DNA of 57,942 bases, taken from the NCBI GenBank assembly GCA_902768325.1, contig CACXKY010000005.1, forward strand, positions 1 to 57,942, read 5' to 3'. Of this stretch, positions 55,418 through 57,942 are shown one piece after another. Origin of the DNA: Fibrobacter succinogenes (GTDB taxonomy: Bacteria > Fibrobacterota > Fibrobacteria > Fibrobacterales > Fibrobacteraceae). The notes below the pieces were generated by a model. It was not told the origin of the DNA. It did no database searches and saw nothing but the letters and a program-made list of their open reading frames with translations. The position numbers and the translations under genes were made by a program. The first letter of the stretch is position 1. Each line of letters starts with the position of its first letter.

Positions 55418-56527
55418 ATGAGTTCTAAGAAAGTTGTCAAGAAGGCCGCTCCTGCAAAGAAGGCTGCCCCGGCAAAGAAGGCCGCTCCTGCGAAGAAGCC
55501 CGCTCCGGCTAAGAAGGCTGCCCCTGCGAAGAAGCCCGCTCCGGCCAAGAAGCCTGCTCCGGCCAAGAAGCCCGCTCCGGCCAAGAAGCCCGCTCCGGCC
55601 AAGAAGCCCGCTCCGGCCAAGAAGCCCGCTCCCGCGAAGAAGCCCGCTCCCGCGAAGAAGCCCGCTCCTGCGAAGAAGCCCGCTCTGGCGAAAAAGCCTG
55701 CCCCGGCCAAGAAGCCCGCTCCGGCCAAGAAGCCTGCTCCCGCGAAAAAGCCCGCTGCTCCGGCAAAAAAGCCGGCTCCGGTAAAGAAGCCGAGCGCCGC
55801 CGAAGCCAAGAAGGCCGCCCAGGCCGCCGCTAAGGCTGCCGCTGCCGCCAAGGCCGCGGAACAAAAGCGCATTGCCGAAGAGAAGGCTGCCGAAAAGAAA
55901 CGTATCGCCGAAGAAAAGGCCGCCGAGAAAAAGCGCATCGCCGAAGAGAAGGCTGCCGAAAAGAAGAGACTCGCCGAAGAAAAGAAGGCCGCTGAAGAAG
56001 CCGCCAAGAAAAAGGCCGCCTATATCTTCTCGTACCTCCTCCCGGAAGGCAAGAAGCCCATCAAGACGACGATGTTCGTCGAAGTCAAGGAAGACGAAGA
56101 CAAGACGAACCAGAAGAAGGTCTCCTCCGAACTCAAGCAGCTCGAAAGGAAGCCGACGTCCGCTATCCGCCACAAGACTTCCCTCGCCGAAGAAACGCAG
56201 GAAGAACTGACGGAACGCATCTTGAAGGAACTCGAGGAACAGAACGCCGCATTTACCCGCGAAGCCGCGACGCAGATGTGCACGCGCTGCAACCGCAATC
56301 TGGTCTCCCCGGAATTCTGGGTCGACAAGCACCTCGGTTACTGCGAAGAATGCGCGATGATCCTCAAGCTTGGCCAGTCCAAGGAAGCCCGCAAGGTGGA
56401 ATACCAGATGGGCGCCATGGGTGGCGACTCGCTTGACGAGGCCGATGAAGATGGCGATTTTATGGACGGGCCGGACGCAGCCGACCTGCGCGAAGCCGAA
56501 GAGGAACTCGCCGGACTCGACGATTAA
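55418..56527 (+). CDS. Histone-H1-like PAKK-repeat protein with C4 zinc ribbon (DksA/TraR-like)
   Basis: A 369-residue protein in three parts. Residues 3-125 are a tandem KKPAPA repeat, very basic, like bacterial H1-like nucleoid proteins. Residues 125-200 are an Ala/Glu/Lys coiled coil (AAEKKRIAEEK repeats). The C-terminal part has a C-x2-C-x17-C-x2-C zinc motif (Cys288, 291, 309, 312: CTRCNRN...GYCEECA) like DksA/TraR and ends in an acidic tail. DNA or RNA polymerase binding is likely, but the combination is unusual. It starts 3 nt after the cyclophilin stop, so the two are probably co-transcribed. Confidence 0.8.
   Translation: MSSKKVVKKAAPAKKAAPAKKAAPAKKPAPAKKAAPAKKPAPAKKPAPAKKPAPAKKPAPAKKPAPAKKPAPAKKPAPAKKPAPAKKPALAKKPAPAKKPAPAKKPAPAKKPAAPAKKPAPVKKPSAAEAKKAAQAAAKAAAAAKAAEQKRIAEEKAAEKKRIAEEKAAEKKRIAEEKAAEKKRLAEEKKAAEEAAKKKAAYIFSYLLPEGKKPIKTTMFVEVKEDEDKTNQKKVSSELKQLERKPTSAIRHKTSLAEETQEELTERILKELEEQNAAFTREAATQMCTRCNRNLVSPEFWVDKHLGYCEECAMILKLGQSKEARKVEYQMGAMGGDSLDEADEDGDFMDGPDAADLREAEEELAGLDD
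55430..55790 (+). repeat. 18-nt tandem repeat (KKPAPA)
   Basis: About fifteen imperfect copies of AAGAAGCCCGCTCCGGCC, with variation mostly at third codon positions, encode the basic N-terminal region. Confidence 0.9.
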
Positions 56528-56575
56528 TCCGTCGCATTCCTGTCGCGAAACTCCGTCGCATTTTGAAGTATACGG

Positions 56576-56610
56576 AAAACCCGGGCTCAGATGGCCCGGG
56601 CTTTTCTTTT
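56576..56610 (+). terminator. Terminator after the zinc-ribbon gene
   Basis: AAACCCGGGC and GCCCGGGCTTT pair around TCAGATG, followed by T-rich sequence. Confidence 0.85.
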
Positions 56611-56654
56611 TATGAAATGTTTTCGCGTTGAGGTCCGCGCGTTTTATAAACGGT

Positions 56655-57305
56655 TTAGTTCACGCGGCGCATGACGCCGATGACGCGGCCCGCGATGGAG
56701 AACGTCTTGTTGTTCTTCACGATGATGGGGCGGTACTTCGGGTTGGCGGGGCGCAGCTCGATGTGGTCGGACTGCGGCTGGTAATACTTCACGGTCGCCT
56801 CGTTGTCGATCTGCGCGACGACGATTTCACCGCGGTCGGCCGTTTTCTGCTGGCGCGCGAAGATGAGGTCGCCGTCGAAGATGCCTGCGTTGATCATGGA
56901 ATCGCCCTTGACGCGCAGTGCGAAGACGTCGGTACGGCAGGCGAGGAAGTCGCGGTCGATGGTGACGGTGCCTTCGAGGTTCTGTACGGCGAGAATCGGG
57001 GTACCTGCGGCCACGCGGCCCACGATGGGAATCTCGATGGTGTTGGACGGTGCGACTTCGTCCACCTGGTCGCTGCCGGAGCTCACGATCTCGATACCGC
57101 GGCTGAGGCGCGGAGAGCGGTTGATGTAGCCCTTCTTGATGAGGGCGGCGAGGATGGAACGTACGCCGTTCGTGGAGGAAATCTCGAAGTGGTTGCCGAT
57201 CTCACGGACGGTGGGCGGCATGCGGTTTTCTTTGGAATACTTCTTGATGTATTCGTAGATTTCAGCCTGGCGGCTGGTCAGTTCCTTGCGTTTGACGTCT
57301 TCCAT
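56655..57305 (-). CDS. lexA: LexA SOS repressor
   Basis: A 216-residue repressor. The winged-helix N-terminus includes the [14 protein letters not shown] start and [23 protein letters not shown] recognition region. The autocleavage site is Ala100-Gly101 (GRVAAGTP), with the Ser136/Lys173 dyad (GDSMI, EATVKYY). The ATG at 57305 is chosen because it gives the family N-terminus; a TTG five codons upstream is also in frame. It has a LexA box in its own promoter (57352-57365), so it is autoregulated. Confidence 0.97.
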   Translation of the reverse strand: MEDVKRKELTSRQAEIYEYIKKYSKENRMPPTVREIGNHFEISSTNGVRSILAALIKKGYINRSPRLSRGIEIVSSGSDQVDEVAPSNTIEIPIVGRVAAGTPILAVQNLEGTVTIDRDFLACRTDVFALRVKGDSMINAGIFDGDLIFARQQKTADRGEIVVAQIDNEATVKYYQPQSDHIELRPANPKYRPIIVKNNKTFSIAGRVIGVMRRVN

Positions 57306-57321
57306 ATTGTGCCTCAACAAA

Positions 57322-57341
57322 ATAGGTTGTTGTTAACCTAT
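57322..57341. promoter_or_regulatory. Inverted repeat at the lexA transcript start
   Basis: ATAGGTT and AACCTAT are perfect 7-bp arms around GTTGTT, covering the predicted transcription start near 57338. It could be a second operator or an RNA hairpin in the leader. It is not of the LexA-box type. Confidence 0.55.
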
Positions 57342-57344
57342 ATA

Positions 57345-57373
57345 AATATAATGCACAATTGGGCAAATGTCAA
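57345..57373 (-). promoter_or_regulatory. lexA promoter with embedded LexA box
   Basis: On the minus strand TTGACA (57368-57373) and TATATT (57345-57350) have a 17-nt spacer. Entirely inside the spacer lies TGCCCAATTGTGCA (57352-57365). It fits the TGCnC-N4-GTGCA motif that I recall as reported for Fibrobacter succinogenes LexA. Binding would block RNA polymerase. Confidence 0.85.
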
Positions 57374-57393
57374 TAGTTTCACTGCACATTTTT

Positions 57394-57942
57394 TCACTTT
57401 TTTATGCAGCGGATCGGCAAACCGTTCGTTTTGGGGGCTGTCGCGCCGAGGTTCGTGCTCAGTCTGCCCAGGTTGACGTTCTCCGCATCTTTCTCGTTGA
57501 CCGACCAGAAGGCTATCGTCTTCGTCCAGTATTCCGCCTTGTCGGGGTCCGTTTCGCCCTCGGGCATGCTGAAGTACCCGGTGTGCAGGGCGGAGAATCC
57601 GTACAGGTCGTTGTGCAGCGAGTCGTAGGAGGTGGCTGTCTTCTTCATGAGTTCCGTGGTGTCGCGGCCTCCGAAGAGTTCGAGCCAGTCGTCTTGCGTG
57701 GGCAGGCGCCAACCGTCGGGGCAGATGCCCTGGTAGTTTTCGGGGGTGGCGGGGCTCACCAGCGATGTCAATGCCGAGGCGGGCTTGTCCATGATGGAGG
57801 CCCAGTCGTACAGGCGGCCCATGGTGGCGCAGTTGGTCGAAGTCCTGTTCGGGCACCAGTTGTCGGAAGTCGTCTGTGCGTACCTCAGGTTTTCGGCCAT
57901 CCAGGTCTGGTCACCGATCTTGATGGTCTTGTACGTATTGGC
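57394..57942 (-). CDS. Fib_succ_major domain protein (5' end outside the window)
   Basis: A C-terminal part of a protein that continues past the right edge. The visible 182 residues carry a single TIGR02145-type domain: YKTIKIGDQTWMAENLRYA, CATMGRLYDWASIM, GICPDGWRLPTQDDWLELFG and the ending GLPIRCIKK. The same order of motifs occurs twice in the lipoprotein at 32266-33984. Signal peptide and start are not in view. Probably a surface-exposed protein. Confidence 0.85.
   Translation of the reverse strand, partial: ANTYKTIKIGDQTWMAENLRYAQTTSDNWCPNRTSTNCATMGRLYDWASIMDKPASALTSLVSPATPENYQGICPDGWRLPTQDDWLELFGGRDTTELMKKTATSYDSLHNDLYGFSALHTGYFSMPEGETDPDKAEYWTKTIAFWSVNEKDAENVNLGRLSTNLGATAPKTNGLPIRCIKK

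Noticed and set aside
55509..56007. Antisense Ala/Gly/Phe-rich and Arg/Glu/Ala-rich frames over the KKPAPA repeat
   Set aside because: They are direct products of an 18-nt repeat read in other frames.

Overview
The window reads as a chromosomal segment from a member of the phylum Fibrobacterota, genus Fibrobacter or a close relative. Four things point there. It has two genes with the 'Fibrobacter succinogenes major paralogous' domain (TIGR02145 type). Many exported lipoproteins carry poly-Ser linkers. The tmRNA encodes the tag ADENYALAA. A LexA box of the form TGCnC-N4-GTGCA lies inside the lexA promoter. I see no rRNA, tRNA, CRISPR array, phage or insertion sequence; the one RNA gene is ssrA.

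Layout. 0-3.3 kb: an exported lipoprotein, then ahbC and a fused ahbA-ahbB, the siroheme-to-heme enzymes. 3.3-8.7 kb: envelope proteins (beta-barrel protein, CotH-type lipoprotein, coiled-coil protein, two paralogous lipoproteins). 8.7-14.6 kb: hemA, hemC, a cobA-hemD fusion, a sirB-sirC type fusion and hemB. With ahbC/ahbAB these cover glutamyl-tRNA to Fe-coproporphyrin III by way of siroheme; only hemL and ahbD are not seen. 14.6-16.6 kb: nadE. 16.6-24.3 kb: three large lipoproteins (PKD-like, CotH-like, histidine-phosphatase-like). 24.4-26.6 kb: a radical SAM plus DUF4130 pair linked to DNA repair. 26.7-34 kb: a small envelope protein, a 1566-residue VWA protein and a Fib_succ_major lipoprotein. 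34-37.3 kb: ssrA, a small acidic protein, and an operon of two Cys-containing lipoproteins translationally coupled to a radical SAM/SPASM enzyme. 37.6-41.3 kb: two tandem subtilase-like exported proteins, the first frameshifted by a 23-bp tandem duplication. 41.5-43.7 kb: ilvN and a broken ilvB. 44-57.9 kb: radC, an OmpA/TSP3 porin, thyA, folA, an MgtC/DUF4010 transporter, a thiD-like kinase, lepB, lepA, a cyclophilin, an H1-like/zinc-ribbon protein, lexA and a partial Fib_succ_major gene.

Three signals are not ordinary gene content. (1) Small palindromic or tandem repeat elements lie between genes and also in frame inside heme-synthesis enzymes and nadE. (2) TAnnTTTG boxes sit 4-6 nt before several start codons, the geometry of a -10 box driving a leaderless transcript; other genes have a clear TTGnnn-17-TATATT promoter. 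(3) The lipoprotein/radical SAM operon at 35-37 kb looks like a peptide- or lipoprotein-modification system and is the best candidate for an undescribed system.

All calls are from reading the sequence and from memory of protein families; no database search was run.
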